DNA of 64,000 nucleotides from Tistrella mobilis KA081020-065. Its GTDB lineage: Bacteria > Pseudomonadota > Alphaproteobacteria > Tistrellales > Tistrellaceae. Of this stretch, positions 63,746 through 64,000 are shown piece by piece. The position numbers were made by a program, and so were the translations under genes. Below the pieces are notes generated by a model that was not told the DNA's origin, did no database searches, and saw nothing but the letters and a program-made list of their open reading frames with translations. Within the stretch, counting starts at the first letter, position 1, and every line of letters begins with the position of its first letter. Location of the stretch: positions 3,578,001-3,642,000 of the forward strand of contig NC_017956.1 in assembly GCF_000264455.2 (NCBI RefSeq). Direction: 5' to 3'.

Positions 63746-64000
63746 TCAATCCTGCGGCAGCCGCTCCATCAGGAAGCGGGCCGCCGCCTCGGCGCCCTGC
63801 TGGTCGATGCCATGGGCAAGGCCGGGCCGGCGGATCAGCGCCGCCTGGATGCCGGCCGCCTCGAGCTTGGCAAGCGCATGGCCCGAGGCCTCGACCGGCA
63901 CGACCGGGTCGTTGGTGCCGTGGATCAGCAGCACGTCGGGCCGGCGCGCGCCCTCGGCCATCGGCGGCACCTGGCCGAGCATGGCCCCCGAAAAGCCCAC
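63746..64000 (-). CDS. Alpha/beta hydrolase (carboxylesterase/phospholipase type), 5' end outside
   Basis: Only the C-terminal 84 or so residues are present; the gene continues beyond base 64000. GFSGAMLGQVPP and the acid loop LLIHGTNDPVVPVEASGHALAKLEAAGIQ, then the catalytic His in RPGLAHGIDQQG, match the YpfH-like esterase family. The nucleophile Ser lies mostly upstream. Substrate unknown. Confidence 0.85.
   Translation of the reverse strand: MGFSGAMLGQVPPMAEGARRPDVLLIHGTNDPVVPVEASGHALAKLEAAGIQAALIRRPGLAHGIDQQGAEAAARFLMERLPQD

Overview
The window is a visibly GC-rich chromosomal segment of an alphaproteobacterium, probably a Rhodospirillales-type organism (a Tistrella- or Azospirillum-like genus is a guess from gene content, not a database result). 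Grounds: the ffh-rpsP-rimM-trmD-rplS block running into leuCDB and an asd-family gene, ethylmalonyl-CoA pathway genes beside sdhCDAB, tripartite TRAP transport, and the general codon style. No rRNA, prophage, insertion sequence or CRISPR array is visible. One tRNA, Ser(CGA), is present.

Layout. 1-3.4 kb: SRP and ribosome maturation genes, closed by a strong terminator. 3.7-9 kb: leucine biosynthesis (leuC, leuD, leuB), an Asd homologue that has lost three of four catalytic residues, and a 2OG-Fe(II) oxygenase. 9-18.8 kb: an SDR, a TRAP transporter (DctPQM), a TetR regulator and an acyl-CoA catabolic operon (enoyl-CoA hydratase, frameshifted NDP-forming acyl-CoA synthetase, two acyl-CoA dehydrogenases). 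18.7-22.7 kb: a divergent unit with an AsnC/Lrp regulator facing a YqcI/YcgG (GntA-like) heme N-oxygenase, a cupin and an APC permease, then pdxY. 23-29 kb: Mcl2-type malyl-CoA enzyme and mesaconyl-CoA hydratase, then sdhCDAB with its own promoter, a 27-bp tandem repeat array growing out of the sdhB stop codon, and a terminator. 29-37 kb: a siderophore uptake locus of the yersiniabactin-uptake type (two fused ABC proteins, MFS, TonB receptor, AraC regulator, Fur-box-like site) with no biosynthetic genes in the window. 37-40 kb: tRNA-Ser, DUF1272, a short Hsp70-like protein and the PLP-binding YggS protein.

40.3-45.6 kb is the most unusual part: two HprK-like kinases, a PqqD-like protein, a GT2 glycosyltransferase, a polysaccharide-pyruvyl-transferase-type protein (frameshifted here), a beta-propeller-like protein, and an unlisted 46-residue ORF with a good ribosome site whose W-x2-P-x-L motif and C-terminal serine look like a peptide precursor. 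No lasso cyclase or protease is present, so this may be a peptide-modification system of a different kind.

45.7-54.6 kb: assorted enzymes and regulators (DODA-type dioxygenase, DoxX, two LysR proteins, PhzF, SDR, EamA transporter, KefB-type antiporter, beta carbonic anhydrase). 54.7-60.2 kb: a glycerophosphodiester uptake operon (UgpQ-like phosphodiesterase, ugpB, ugpA, ugpE, ugpC) with a perfect hairpin after ugpB and a repeat cluster before ugpC. 60.2-64 kb: MscS channel, TM2 protein, frameshifted nitronate monooxygenase with a divergent LysR gene over a perfect dyad, and the end of an alpha/beta hydrolase.

Three genes (acyl-CoA synthetase, pyruvyl transferase, nitronate monooxygenase) each break at a one-base change in a short C or G run. 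Either they are real lesions or they mark sequence errors. All starts given differ from the longest possible ORF where a ribosome site or family alignment argued for it.
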